Made by a program: the position numbers and the translations under genes. Below the pieces are notes generated by a model. The model was not told where the DNA came from. It saw only the letters and a list, made by a program, of their open reading frames with translations, and did not search any database. Below, one piece after another: positions 13,187-23,028 of a DNA stretch of 64,000 nucleotides. Location: assembly GCA_023614405.1 (NCBI GenBank), contig CM042684.1, positions 203,366,941-203,430,940 on the forward strand, in the 5' to 3' direction. How positions within the stretch are numbered: position 1 is the stretch's first letter; each line of letters starts with the position of its first letter. This DNA comes from Avena insularis (taxonomy: Eukaryota > Streptophyta > Magnoliopsida > Poales > Poaceae).

Positions 13187-14073
13187 TGATATGGGGTGGC
13201 CCGATCTTCTCAGCAAGCACTTGTCGCTGGATATGGTGGATGATAGATAACTAGCGTGTAGCTATGAACTCTCCCGCTCGATCCCTGATGCCAATGCAAC
13301 CGCTCTCGAACCTTTTCGGATATTCACAACACCACGCTCTTGCGCACACAGCCATGACCACGAACGGTAGTATGCAATCTACTAATTCCCAATGGAACAA
13401 CAGATCACACTCAATTATAGTTGTAGAATTCGAACAGAGGGTAATTTTAGAGGTTCTATGAAAGAATCAACTCCAAAATATTTTTACATGGTCTAAAGAA
13501 TAAAGCTAGAGCGCCCCCATCTATTTAAGGGTCCAAGGGGCAGCGACCTAAAGATACAAACCCACCCAACTTGGGTTCGGTCAAACTGACTCTGCCGTGG
13601 CATAGTTGTAGTCGCTTTCTCTGCCGCAGCAGCCAGCCATGGCAGAGTTGGACACTGTTTTCCTGCCGCGGCAGCCTGCCGTGGCAGAGAACTGGGTCTT
13701 TTCTCTGCCACGGCAGAGAACTTCCATCTCTTGTTGATCTTTGTCTTGGACAGCTCCTTGCGCTTCCTCCCTCTCCTCCCTCGCACATTCTTCATTGATC
13801 AACACGCCTTGCTCCATTTGCTCCTCGCTCCTTGCTATGCCTTCTTCTCCTAAGTACCTGATCATGCAATAGTTCAAAGACTTAGGTAGTATAAAATTCC
13901 CATTAATAAAAACACCAGGTTCATTAAGAAACAAGTTCACCTGTTGTTCTAGTAGCTTAGCACGAGCTCTTGTGATTGGTACAATCCTTATCTCACTGGA
14001 TTGATCCTTCTTTGCAGTTGGAACATCTTCATTATCAATTGGAGTAGGTGTAACTATAGGGATGTCCTCATCA
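13187..14073 (-). repeat. A1 3' LTR (887 bp)
   Basis: Begins TGATATGGGGTGG and ends CCTCATCA on the plus strand; on the minus strand it starts TGATGAGGACATCCC. It is highly similar to 20738-21613. It contains a cluster of short palindromes of the CTGCCGYGGCAG type (13591-13718) and, next to the PPT, a minus-strand reading frame that continues from pol. Confidence 0.93.
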
Positions 14074-14087
14074 TTTCCCCCCTTCAA
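13581..14087 (-). CDS. LTR-crossing C-terminal extension of A1 pol
   Basis: A 168-codon minus-strand frame starts inside the PPT (GGNDEDIP) and runs into the 3' LTR. It contains PITRARAKLLEQQVN followed by NFILPKSLNYCMIRYL and an acidic Glu-rich tail. A homologous pattern occurs in the LTRs of A2 and D, and is conserved enough to look selected. In CRM-type chromoviruses the integrase C-terminus (CR motif) is known to extend into the LTR; this is probably the equivalent. Here it is out of frame with the integrase end (stop at 14071-14073), consistent with a one-base gain in the G-run of the PPT. The end of the frame, in the palindrome cluster, is probably not conserved. Confidence 0.6.
   Translation of the reverse strand: MKGGNDEDIPIVTPTPIDNEDVPTAKKDQSSEIRIVPITRARAKLLEQQVNLFLNEPGVFINGNFILPKSLNYCMIRYLGEEGIARSEEQMEQGVLINEECAREEREEAQGAVQDKDQQEMEVLCRGREKTQFSATAGCRGRKTVSNSAMAGCCGRESDYNYATAESV
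13591..13718. repeat. Palindrome cluster in A1 LTR
   Basis: About six near copies of a 12-bp self-complementary motif, CTGCCGCGGCAG and variants (CTGCCGTGGCAG, CTGCCACGGCAG), in 130 bp. The same motif family recurs in the 5' leader of A1 (20190-20425), in the solo LTR (46700-46790) and in the A2 leader (about 54090-54130). Confidence 0.75.
14074..14085 (-). promoter_or_regulatory. A1 polypurine tract
   Basis: The minus strand reads GAAGGGGGGAAA immediately before the LTR start TGATGAGG. The six-G run decides whether the integrase frame stops or continues into the LTR. Confidence 0.8.
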
Positions 14088-14855
14088 AAGGCGTTGACCT
14101 CAACGCTCCAAGGTCTTCTCCAGCATATGGTGAGAAATCAGCAACGTTGAAGCTCTTGCTAGCGCCACCAAACTCCTTAATAGGTATATCAACTGAGTAG
14201 GCATTATCATTAATCTTGGCTAACACCTTGTAAGGACCAGCACCACGTGGCTTTAATTTGGACTTGCGTAGTAGTGGAAATTTGTCCTTGCGCAAATGCA
14301 CCCAAACCATATCTCCAGGCTCGAACAACTCTTCCTTCCTTGCTTGATTCCTTGCAGTAGCAATGTTTTTGCCTTTCTTCTCAATTGCCTCTCTAGTCTT
14401 CTCATGAATTTTCTTCACGTAATCAGCACGTTTTGATGCCTCCATATCAACTCTCTCTCATGTAATGGCAGAGGCAGCATATCAAGTGGCGTCAATGGCT
14501 TGAAGCCATACACCACCTCAAAAGGACAAAGCTGAGTAGTTGAACGCACAGCCCTATTGTAAGCGAACTCAACATGTGGCAAACACTCTTCCCACTCCCA
14601 CAGATTCGTTTTAATAATGGTCCTTAGCAGTTGTGGCAATGTTCTATTCACCACCTCCGTTTGACCATTTGTTTGGGGATGACATGTAGTGTTGAACAGC
14701 AGCTTCGTTCCTAGCTTCCTGTAACACCCCGTCCACTCCTGGGCCCGGGGGGTGTCACTCCTGGCAGCTTAATAGGATATCTAGACTGACCCCACAGACC
14801 AACACTAGTCTTTTCTGCGCACTTTGTCCTCACTGCGCACCGGTTACAATTCGTC

Positions 14856-14905
14856 GGTCACCCATCCTAGAATTGCTCTAGGCCAAGCACGCTTAACCTT
14901 AGAGT
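14856..14905 (-). repeat. 5S rRNA-like segment in TRIM LTR (left)
   Basis: The minus strand contains GGTTAAGCGTGCTTGG and CTAGGATGGGTGACC, in the spacing of the internal 5S rRNA region that carries the RNA polymerase III control elements. The rest of the 5S gene is absent, so this is not a 5S gene. Confidence 0.85.
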
Positions 14906-15181
14906 TATTTTCGAATGAGCTTCTGGAAAAGAAGTTGCAACTTGTTGATATGGGTATCCTATCAATCCTATTAAGCCACGTGCTTGGATCTCACATACAC
15001 CCACCCTTTAGAAGATCGATGCCCTCATCGATCAAGCACACCCCAGGAACGTTCCCTCTTGGCACGCGTCTGTGCGTCCAGTGCCGGCACATGTGCCATG
15101 CCGTGTCCACTCCAGGCCACACGCGACATGCTCCACATGTCCCGCCACTGACCCGCACACACCCGTGTAATCGCAAGGGTC

Positions 15182-15194
15182 GGCTCTGATACCA
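15182..15194 (-). promoter_or_regulatory. TRIM primer-binding site
   Basis: The minus strand reads TGGTATCAGAGCC two bases from the right LTR, complementary to initiator tRNA-Met. It sets the TRIM orientation as minus. Confidence 0.88.
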
Positions 15195-15337
15195 CTTGTA
15201 ACACCCCGTCCACTCCTGGGCCCGGGGGGTGTCACTCCTGGCAGCTTAATAGGATATCTAGACTGGCCCTACAGACCAACACTAGTCTTTTCTGCGCACT
15301 TTGTCCTCACTGCATGCGCTTTGATTCTACTTCGGTC

Positions 15338-15387
15338 GGTCACCCATCCTAGAATTGCTCTAGGCCAAGCACGCTTAACCTTAGAGT
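15338..15387 (-). repeat. 5S rRNA-like segment in TRIM LTR (right)
   Basis: Second copy of the 5S-like segment, nearly identical to 14856-14905, in the 5' LTR of the TRIM. It could serve as an internal Pol III promoter, as proposed for Cassandra. Confidence 0.85.
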
Positions 15388-16161
15388 TCTTTTCGAATGA
15401 GCTTCTGGAAAAGAAGTTGCAACTTGTTGATATGGGTATCCTATCAATCCTATTAAGCCACGTGCTTGGATCTCACACTTCCCCCATAATGTCTTCCAAA
15501 AGTAGCTCACGAACTTCACATCATGTTCAGAAACAATCGTCTTTGGTACTCCATGCAATCTCACGATGTCCCTGAAAAACAGGTTAGCAACATGCGACGC
15601 ATCGTCTCTTTTGTGGCAGGCAATAAAATGAGCCATCTTAGAGAACCTATCCATTACCACAAATATAGAATCATGACCTCTCTGAGTTTTAGGTAGACCT
15701 AGCATAAAATCCATACTAATGTCTTCCCATGGAGTAGTAGGTGCAGAGAGAGGTGTATACAAACCGTGAGGCTTAAGCTTTGATTTCGACTTGTGGCAAG
15801 TAATGCATCGGCTCACAAATAAGTACACATCACGCCTCATCTTGGTCCAATAGAAGTGATCAGCGAGCATGAGCAACGTCTTCTCATGCCCAAAGTGACC
15901 CATCAAACCACCAGCATGTGATTCCTGCACTAAGAACAAACATAACAACGATGCTGGAATACATAGTTTGTTAGCTCGAAACAAATAGCCATCATGGATA
16001 TGATACTTATCACATGCGTTTATAATAGCACACAAATGATATGGTTCAGCAAAATCATGATCGGTTGCATAAAGTGCACAAGTAGCTTCTAATCCAGGAA
16101 TTTTAACATCAAGATTGGTTAATATCATATTCTTCCTAGATAGAGCATCAACAACAACATT

Positions 16162-16677
16162 CTATTTTCCCTTCTTATAGTTAATGATGTAAGGAAAAGA
16201 CTCAATGAGCTCAACCCATTTAGCTAATCTTCTATGCAAGTTTGATTGAGCTTTCAAATATTTCAATGCTTCATGATCAGAATGTATGAAGAATTCCTTT
16301 GGCCACAAATAATGTTGCCAAACCTCAAGTACTCTAACAAGTGCATAAAATTCTTTATCATAGATTGAATAATTCAAACAACCACCAGTCAATTTCTTAG
16401 AAAAGTAAGCTATAGGCCGACCCTCTTGCATCAAAATGCCACCTATGCCTATACCACTAGCATCACATTCAACTTCAAATTGCTTTGAAAAATTAGGTAA
16501 TGCAAGCAATGGTGCAGAAGTAAGCAAATGTTTCAATGTATCAAATGCAATGTCTTGGGCCGTGCCCCATACAAAAGGAACACCTTTCTTTGTCAAATCA
16601 TTCGAAGGTGCAACAATGGTGCTAAAATGTTTCACAAAGCGCCTATAGAAACCAGCGAGACCGTGGAAACTATGCAC
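16162..16677 (-). pseudogene. A1 RNase H domain
   Basis: A 171-codon open segment begins with the RT thumb/connection motif [15 protein letters not shown] and contains the RNase H hallmarks: [13 protein letters not shown] with the first catalytic Asp, the [18 protein letters not shown] helix with Glu, and [12 protein letters not shown] with the next Asp. It ends at [11 protein letters not shown], just before the frame breaks ahead of the 'VADALSR' motif. The enzyme would remove genomic RNA during reverse transcription. The domain itself is well preserved, but it is separated from RT by a stop at its start. Confidence 0.88.
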
Positions 16678-17765
16678 TTAACTTACATTCATTAGAGTAG
16701 GCCAATTCTGAATTGATTCAATTTTAGATTGATCTACCTCTACTCCATGCTTAGAAAAAACAAATCCTAGGAATATGACCTTATCTTTTGCAAATGTACA
16801 CTTCTCAAAGATTAGCATACAGTTTATTATCACGTAACACTTGCAAAACTTGTCTAATATGAGTGCAGTGTTCAGATTCGGTGTGGATGTATATGAGTAT
16901 ATCATCAAAGTAAACAACCACAAAACGACCAATTACTCTCTCAAAACATGATTCATCAAACGCATGAAAGTACTAGGTGCATTAGTAAGCCCAAACGACA
17001 TGACTAACCACTCATACAGGCCGAATTTAGTTTTGAAAGAAGTTTTTCATTCATCCCCTTCTTTCATCCTAATTTGATGATAACCACTACGCAAGTCTAT
17101 CTTAGAGAAAACAGCAGCACCACTCAATTCATATAGCATATCCTCTAAGCATGGAATAGGATGACGATATCGAATAGTGATGTTGTTAATCGCTCTACAA
17201 TCGACACACATGCGCCATGTACCATCTTTATTAGGAACTAAAATAACAAGAACAGCACAAGGGCTAAGAGAGACATGAATGTACCCTTTATCCAGCAACG
17301 CTTGTACTTGCTTCTGAATTTCCTTCGTTTCTTTCGGATTAGTCATGTAGGGTGCACGGTTGGGAAGTGTGGCGCCAGGAATCAGGTCCACTTGATGTTC
17401 TATACCACGCAATGGAGGTAAACCTGCGGTACGTCTTCTAGAAACACATCCCCAAAGTCCTACAAAACAGAAGACACACCAAGAGAAATAGGGGTCATGT
17501 CATTAGAAACCAATACCTCACCCTTATACATGAGCACAAAAGGCATGGCTGTAGGATCCTCACAAAACTCTCTCATATCCTCCTTGGTGGCTAGTATCAA
17601 TAACCCAGGCACTCTCTCACTTTTGGTTATATCACTCAATTTAGGCTCAATTACATCAGGAACAGTTGTTACACAGTCTTGCCGAGTTGTAGTATCTTCC
17701 TTCAAGTTCACCTCTATCTTCTGACGAGAATCATTCACAATTTCTTGTGGTGTCATTGGCTGCAT
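16678..17765 (-). pseudogene. A1 reverse transcriptase, frameshifted
   Basis: 17047-17412 encodes the N-terminal palm ([51 protein letters not shown]). The following palm with [20 protein letters not shown] is in a different frame, and the catalytic YFDD box (near 16892-16915) is in another frame again from the open piece 16678-16932. 17460-17765 is the protease-RT linker. Frameshifts and stops mean the polymerase could not be made from this copy. The family is identified by the motif set typical of Ty3/gypsy RT. Confidence 0.85.
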
Positions 17766-17777
17766 AGTAATCTTCTT

Positions 17778-18683
17778 TCATTTGAATTCCCAGTGATATG
17801 TATTGGCTCGGCCATTGTGTTTCACATGGCGATCATAGAGCCAAGGCCGACCCAATAGTAGGTGACAAACAGTCATAGGAACCACATCAAAATCAATGGA
17901 ATCCTTGTATGACCCTATTTGAAAATTCACACGTACCATATGATTTACCTTCATCTCACCATTGTAGCTCAACCATTGTATGTAGTATGGCTTCGGATGA
18001 GGTAAGTATGTCAAATTCAGTTTGGCACATAGTTCCTTACTTGCAAGATTTTGGCAGCTACCTCCATCAATAATGACCTTGCAAGCTTTGTTTGGTCCAA
18101 CTAGAGATTTTGTTTGGAACAAGTTGCAACGCTGGGATTCCTCAACCGGTTGCACACTAAGTACACGTGAAGATACGACAATAGTGGGTGCACGCTCAGC
18201 ATATGCATCAGCACCATCCTTGTTGTCATCAATATCATCATCAGAAGCTTCATCTCCACTTTCTACTTCACCTTGTTCATTAACAAACATAACCTTGCTG
18301 TTTGGACAATCTTTCTTGTATTGCCCTCTGCCTCCACAAGTATGGCACACCACATCACGCGTACGTGCCGTAGACATATTGGAACCCGAGATAGCAGCAG
18401 GAGAAGCGGGTTTTCGAGCATTAGAACCAAACGAAGGTGTACTTGCTGGTCTGGCTGATGGTGTAAACGGAGCAACATCTAGTAGCGCAGCTGTAGGAGG
18501 AGTAGATCTGGCCGAAAATCTGCTGGAGGATGGAAAATGTGCGTGTGACTTTGCCTCTTCTGGCAACTGGGATTCGGCCTCTCTAGCATGGTGCAATAGC
18601 TCATTCATGGTCTCATACTTGTGATGACGAACTATGCTCTTGATTGGCAACTTCAGATTGTTTAGGAATCGCTGCATGGTCAT
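17778..18683 (-). pseudogene. A1 gag C-terminus, zinc knuckle and protease
   Basis: A 301-codon open segment. It starts with the end of the gag capsid region (QRFLNNLKLPIKSIV, HHAREAESQLPEEAK), then a Ser/Ala-rich linker, a CCHC-like knuckle reading CHTCGGRGQYKKDC that has Tyr/Lys where the His is expected, and a retropepsin domain with VIIDGGSCQNLAS (DGGS active site in place of DTG/DSG) and the HLLLGRPWLYDR flap/C-terminal motif. It processes Gag-Pol in intact relatives. The stop after 17778 separates it from the RT linker. The protease core looks intact; the altered knuckle may weaken RNA binding. Confidence 0.85.
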
Positions 18684-19517
18684 CTAAATAGACTCACGAA
18701 TTCTAGCACACTGCATAAGCAGCTCCATCTCCATGTAGTACTCATCAACTATCATGGTGCCTTGCTTCAATTGCATCAATTTATCAAAAACTGATCGCAA
18801 GTAGTTGGTTGGTACAAAACAAGCCTTCATGATTTGCTTCATCTCACGCCAATCCATCACAGGAAGTTCATTGTCCTCCCTCCTATATTGCACGAGAGCA
18901 TCCCACCAACGCAAAGCATAACCATCAAATTCAGATGCTACAAGTTTGACCTTCTTGTCTTCTGGATAGTCAAATAAGCGCCAAAGTTTCTCAATCTTCA
19001 ACTCCCATGTGAGTTAATCTTCAGGATCAATGGAAACATCAAACTTGGGAATTGAGAATTTTGTCTTGCCCAAACCATCATCAACGGGTTGGTTGAGCAC
19101 ACGCTGAGCACGCCCAAGAGGGGCAAGCCCACGGCCATGAGCAGGTGCATGGGCAGGGGGAATTGCACATCCCCTACCAACATGTGGAGCAGCATCCACA
19201 ACGCTACCCTCATCGAAATCATCAAAGGCATCATCAGGTTGAGGCTCTTCCCTTCTATGTATGGCGGCTGTCAAACCCTCACTGGATTGCTGCAAAGTTG
19301 CGAAGTTGGCAGTGAGTGTAGCCACTTACGTTCGGATAGTATCAACCGCTCCAATATTCTAATCCAGCCTCATATTTATGTCCTAGAGATTCTTGTCAAT
19401 TCCATCTGTGGTGTTAGTAAACACAAGTGTCAAATGAGACCTCAAAGCCTCATATTCACGGACAAGCTCCTCATCCTTCTTTTTCTGCGACACAACATCA
19501 CCATCACTAGTAGACAT
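18684..19517 (-). pseudogene. A1 gag N-terminal and capsid region
   Basis: Translation probably starts at the ATG at 19517 (MSTSDGDVVSQKKKDEELV), because the same leader-start context (HHTNFDxCTNxLIM) is found in A2. A coiled N-terminal part is followed by an Ala/Pro-rich stretch, KFSIPKFD, then the capsid core (LRWWDALVQY, VMDWREMKQIMKACFVP, LKQGTMIVDEYYMEME). At least three in-frame stops (near 19382, 19013 and 18684) break it. Gag forms the virus-like particle in intact relatives. Confidence 0.82.
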
Positions 19518-20189
19518 GATTAGCAGGTTAGTGCAAAAATCAAAATTTGTATGGTGGAAAACTCTCACAACTCACTCACAACTAATAAGAAAGGAGATCT
19601 TACCGTTCCAAAGTGAATAGAGATACTCTACCAAACAAGATCAACGACTGATGCACTGAAGTGATGAAGTGAATATCAAAGGTATAGAGAACGATCGGAG
19701 GGCACACAAGTTATTTATGGTGGAGCTATAGGTATGGTATCCTATCTACACCGCAAACAAGTCCTAGTGTTGATCGTACAAATACCCAAGAAACACACAC
19801 GTGGAGAAAAACATGGCAATGCAACTATGAAGGGTGTTGCACTACACTCGAGAGACACTAGCAAAGCTCAAAGTAAACATGCACAAGATTGCTCAATCTA
19901 CCGGTGCACAAAGATATCACTAGGCCTCTTGCTCAAATTCTCTTTATCCACAATTTTTATTTTGTATAACTCTCTTTTTTTATACGTTTTCTTTTGCTAC
20001 CATGTTTTTTCTCTTTTTTTTTGATTTTATAGATAACACCCAGCCAATTACAAAGTATAGCACCAAAAAATCTTAAGAGCAGCCTGTAGGAGCGGAAACT
20101 AGTCTCAATAGGAAAGTTCCTACACCTATGTAGTAGATTGGCTGTGGCTAAGGGTTTTGGAAAAGTGCAAATTGATCACACTTTGCAAT

Positions 20190-20425
20190 TATGGTGTCGT
20201 GGCAGATAAACAGCTCAAAATCCTGTCATGGCAGAACAAATCCTGCCGTGGCAGAAAACTAGGCAGAAATCCTGCCGTGGCAGAGTGGCGGCAGCAAAAC
20301 GCATAGAAAACGTGCCGTGGCAGAACGGCGGCAGCGCGTAGCAGAAAAAGTGTGTCGCGGCAGAGTTTGGATCGGACTCGTGTCGTGGCAGAAAAAACGA
20401 GCGTTTCCGTGTCGCGACAGAAATC
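20190..20425. repeat. Palindrome cluster in A1 5' leader
   Basis: Six or more copies of CTGCCGTGGCAG-like motifs, several degenerate (GTCGTGGCAGA, GTCGCGGCAGA), spaced about 25-45 bp in the untranslated leader between PBS and gag. Similar clusters occur in the A-type LTRs. Possible roles are RNA folding, packaging or dimerisation; this is speculation. Confidence 0.7.
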
Positions 20426-20724
20426 GGTAAGTCTAATTTTTTTGTGAATCCGACTCAGCCAAGAGGGAATAACCAAGACTCTTCAAGGTAGATCGGATCT
20501 GACTATGGCGTGGAAGAACAGGTGATGAACACGACTAGAAAGAAGAAACGATGAAAACAAAAACAGATCTAGACTAATTGATGAACACGACCAGCAACTA
20601 TGACTCGTCTACGATGTAATCTAGGCTATGGTGTATCTTTTTGTGGGGCTATTTTCTGTATAGGACGAAAACACTCTCTAATCTATGGATGGATTGCGGA
20701 TTGCTTACCAAGGAAATGAGGAAA

Positions 20725-20734
20725 TCTGATACCA
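20725..20734 (-). promoter_or_regulatory. A1 primer-binding site
   Basis: The minus strand reads TGGTATCAGA three bases inside the right LTR, matching the first bases of the initiator tRNA-Met type PBS. Confidence 0.85.
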
Positions 20735-20737
20735 AGA

Positions 20738-21613
20738 TGATATGGGGTGGCCCGATCTTCTCAGCAAGCACTTGTCGGTGGATGGTGGATGATAGATAAC
20801 TAGCCTGTAGCTATGAACTCACCCGCTCGATCCCTGATGCCAGTGCAACAGCTCTCGAACCTTGTAGGATATTCACAACACCAGGCTCTTGCGCACGCAG
20901 CCGTGACCACGAACGATAGTATGCAATCTACTAATTCTCAATGGAACAACAGATCACACTCAATTATAGTTGTAGAATTTGAACACAGGGTAATTTCAGA
21001 GGTTCTATGAAAGAATCAACTCCAAAATATTTTAACATGGTCTAAGGAATAAAGCTAGAGAGCCCCCATCTATTTAAGGGTCCAAGGGCCGGCGACCTAG
21101 GGATACAAACCGACCCAACTTGGGTTCGGTCAAACTGACTCTGCCGTGGCAGAGTTGTAGTCGCTTTCTCATGGCGGCAACTAACATGTGAGTTGGACTC
21201 TGTTTCCTGCCATGAGCCTAAATGTGAGAGAACTAGGGCTTTTCTTTGCCGCGGCAGGGAACTTCCATCTCTTGTTGATCTTTGTCTTGGACAGCTCCTT
21301 GCGCTTCATCCCTCTCCTCCCTCGCGCATTCTTCATTGATCAACATGCCTTGCTCCATTTCCTCCTCGCTCCTTGCTATGCCTTCTTCTCCTAAGTACCT
21401 GATCATCCAATAGTTCAAAGACTTAGGTAGTATAAAATTCTCATTAATAAAAACACCAGGTTCATTAAGAAATAAGTTCACCTATTGTTCTAGTAGCTTA
21501 GCACAAGCTCTTCTGATTGGTCCAATCCTTATCTCATGGATTGATCCTTCTTTGTAATTGGAACATCTTCATTATCAATTGGGGTAGGTGTAACTGTAGG
21601 GATGTCCTCATCA
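20738..21613 (-). repeat. A1 5' LTR (876 bp)
   Basis: Copy of 13187-14073 next to the PBS, therefore the 5' LTR in element sense. It is followed by the TATTG duplication and the resumed F-box frame. Part of its palindrome cluster is eroded relative to the left LTR. Confidence 0.93.
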
Positions 21614-21978
21614 TATTGAGTGCCCCCATGAGACACATGATATTTCCAGACGCAATTTTGTCATCGCTAAGGGGCATAATGGAAATGTTTCCCTTGCGGT
21701 TATAAGAGACTTCAGTCTAAACACGTGGTCCAGTGCAAGATCATCAACGGGCAAATGGGAAGCTTGGGTGCCTCATATAAAGGTTGAGTTGGATACTCTC
21801 CTTAGCCTTGATAAATCATGGGCATATGGTGGGAAAGATACAGTAAGGTTACTCTATGCATTTGAGGATAGAGAAGTGGTGGTTATATGGGTGAAGGAGG
21901 GAGTATTCGAATTAGATCTCAGCAGCATGAAGTCTAAGAAGTTCAGATCTCGTAAACATTGGTGTACTTTACATCCCT
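21614..21978 (+). pseudogene. F-box gene, part 2 (between A1 and C1)
   Basis: If one copy of the TATTG duplication is ignored, the reading frame continues without a break from 13186 (KLCYI | ECPHETHD) through TWSSARSSTGKWEAW and LDKSWAYGGKD to the RKHWCTLHP segment at 21978. The YAFEDREVVVIWV and VFELDLSSMKSKKF segments fit the C-terminal repeats of grass F-box proteins. It has no stop codons of its own, so disruption is recent relative to codon decay. C1 cuts it at the TCCCT duplication (21974-21978). Confidence 0.85.
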
Positions 21979-22225
21979 TGATACGGATCACGCCGATGAT
22001 CCTTGAGTTTTGTCCCGATCTTTCACAACGAGTCAACCCGATAAATGATTCTTCCAATCACGCGATGAACGCAACCAGAAGAAGAGGAATCAATCCAGCG
22101 AGTAACGTGATGAAGATCACCACGCCTCAAACCTGAGCATTACAATCTTTGATGAACATAAGAACCTCCGCAACAATAATCTGATAAATGGTATCGCCAT
22201 CCTTGGAGGGATGATACACGGTGGA
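21979..22225 (-). repeat. Inverted C-type LTR 3' part at the left end of C1
   Basis: Reverse complement of the last ~245 bp of the C LTR, starting with the LTR terminus TGATACGGATCA. With the right LTR end it produces a near-perfect 24-bp terminal inverted repeat, which is a by-product of two U5 ends facing outward. Confidence 0.88.
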
Positions 22226-22475
22226 TGATAGATAACTAGTGCGTAGCTATGATCTCTCCCGCTCGATCCCTGATGCCAGTGCAACAGATCTCGAACCTTG
22301 TAGGATATTCACAAAACCACACTCTTGCGCATGCAGCCGTGACCACGAACGGTAGTATGCAATCTAGTAATTCCTAATGGAACAACAGATCACACTCAAT
22401 TATAGTTGTATAATTCAAACATAGGGTAATTCCAGAGGTTCTATGAAAGAAACATCTCCAAAATATTTTAACATG
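22220..22475 (-). repeat. A-type LTR fragment captured in C1
   Basis: Matches an internal segment of the A LTR (GGTGGATGATAGATAACTAG to AATATTTTAACATGG). It shares GATCTCTCC and ACAGATCTCG variants with the solo LTR at 46271 rather than with neighbouring A1. Both junctions show microhomology: GGTGGA on the left and ATGG on the right. Confidence 0.88.
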
Positions 22476-23014
22476 GGCATGAAGGAGGAGGTGAATCCTA
22501 ATTTCAGGACTCCACCAAGCTAGGTGATGCGGGCGCATCCCATTGATGATTGGCACGCCAGGACGACCTACGATATGTAATGATAAGTCTAAGGTTGTGT
22601 CAAATATTATTGCTATGTTATTGAGTCCGAGTCTAGGTTAGGTTCGAGTCCGTTTGTGTGTTCAGTTTGGGTCTATCCAACCGACTAGTTGCAGGCCTCC
22701 TATATAAAGGAGCCAACCACCTAGGGTTTAGGGGAGTTCATTTGTTTAGTCTAAAAACTATATTGTGCTCCACCATGTATCATCCCTCACGGGACGGCGA
22801 TACCATTTATCAGATTATTGCTGCGGAGGTTCTTGTGTTCATCAAGGATTGTCATGCTCAGGTTTGAGGCGTGGTGATCTTCATCATGTTACTTGCTAGA
22901 TTCGTTTCTCTTCTTTAGGTTGCGTTCATCGTGCGATTGGGAGATTACCTATCTGGTGGACTCACTGTGAAAGATCGGGACAAAACGCAAGGATGATCTG
23001 CTTGATCCGTATCA
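22473..23014 (+). repeat. C1 5' LTR, lacking its first bases
   Basis: Matches 25277-25825 except that the first few bases of the LTR are replaced by the captured A segment. It contains a TATA-like box (TATATAAAGG, 22701-22710) and ends GATCCGTATCA just before the PBS. Confidence 0.9.
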
Positions 23015-23016
23015 GG

Positions 23017-23028
23017 TGGTATCAGAGC
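23017..23028 (+). promoter_or_regulatory. C1 primer-binding site
   Basis: TGGTATCAGAGC, two bases after the LTR end; complementary to initiator tRNA-Met. Confidence 0.9.

Larger units (their letters stand above)
14720..15477 (-). mobile_element. Cassandra-like TRIM (5S-bearing) inside A1 integrase
   Basis: Two short LTRs (14720-14995, 15197-15477) start TGTAACACCCC and end TCTCACA, separated by only 201 bp, with perfect 5-bp duplications CTTCC (14715-14719, 15478-15482). A PBS for initiator tRNA-Met lies 2 bp inside the right LTR on the minus strand. Each LTR contains about 50 bp closely matching plant 5S rRNA on the minus strand (GTTAAGCGTGCTTGG ... AGGATGGGTGACC), the defining mark of Cassandra elements. 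No protein is encoded, so it depends on other elements for movement. Length and layout fit known Cassandra (about 0.6-0.9 kb). Confidence 0.93.
14086..16128 (-). pseudogene. A1 integrase, split by a TRIM
   Basis: From right to left: the zinc-binding HHCC region (about 15930-15800: [16 protein letters not shown], then [10 protein letters not shown]), the catalytic core beginning [14 protein letters not shown] with the first Asp, and the second Asp in the [12 protein letters not shown] segment. The 758-bp Cassandra-like TRIM interrupts it just after that (14720-15477). Beyond the TRIM the frame resumes with [29 protein letters not shown] and a C-terminal GPYKVLAKINDNAYSVDIP / FNVADFSPY segment (14071-14445). 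This is the usual gypsy integrase that inserts the cDNA. The TRIM, a frame change near 14440 and other lesions mean no functional protein. Confidence 0.88.
13187..21613 (-). mobile_element. A1: Ty3/gypsy retrotransposon inside the F-box gene
   Basis: LTRs at 13187-14073 and 20738-21613 are flanked by the 5-bp duplication TATTG (13182-13186, 21614-21618). On the minus strand the order is PBS, gag, zinc knuckle, DGGS protease, RT, RNase H, integrase, PPT. Protease-RT-RNase H-integrase order defines Ty3/gypsy. The integrase tail and its continuation into the LTR resemble the CRM/chromovirus branch, though this is inference from motifs. The gag-pol frame has several stops and frameshifts and a TRIM sits in integrase, so this copy is defective. 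Confidence 0.95.

Noticed and set aside
14856..15387. 5S rRNA genes
   Set aside because: Only about 50 bp of 5S-like sequence is present in each copy, both inside TRIM LTRs; the 5' part of a 5S gene is missing.
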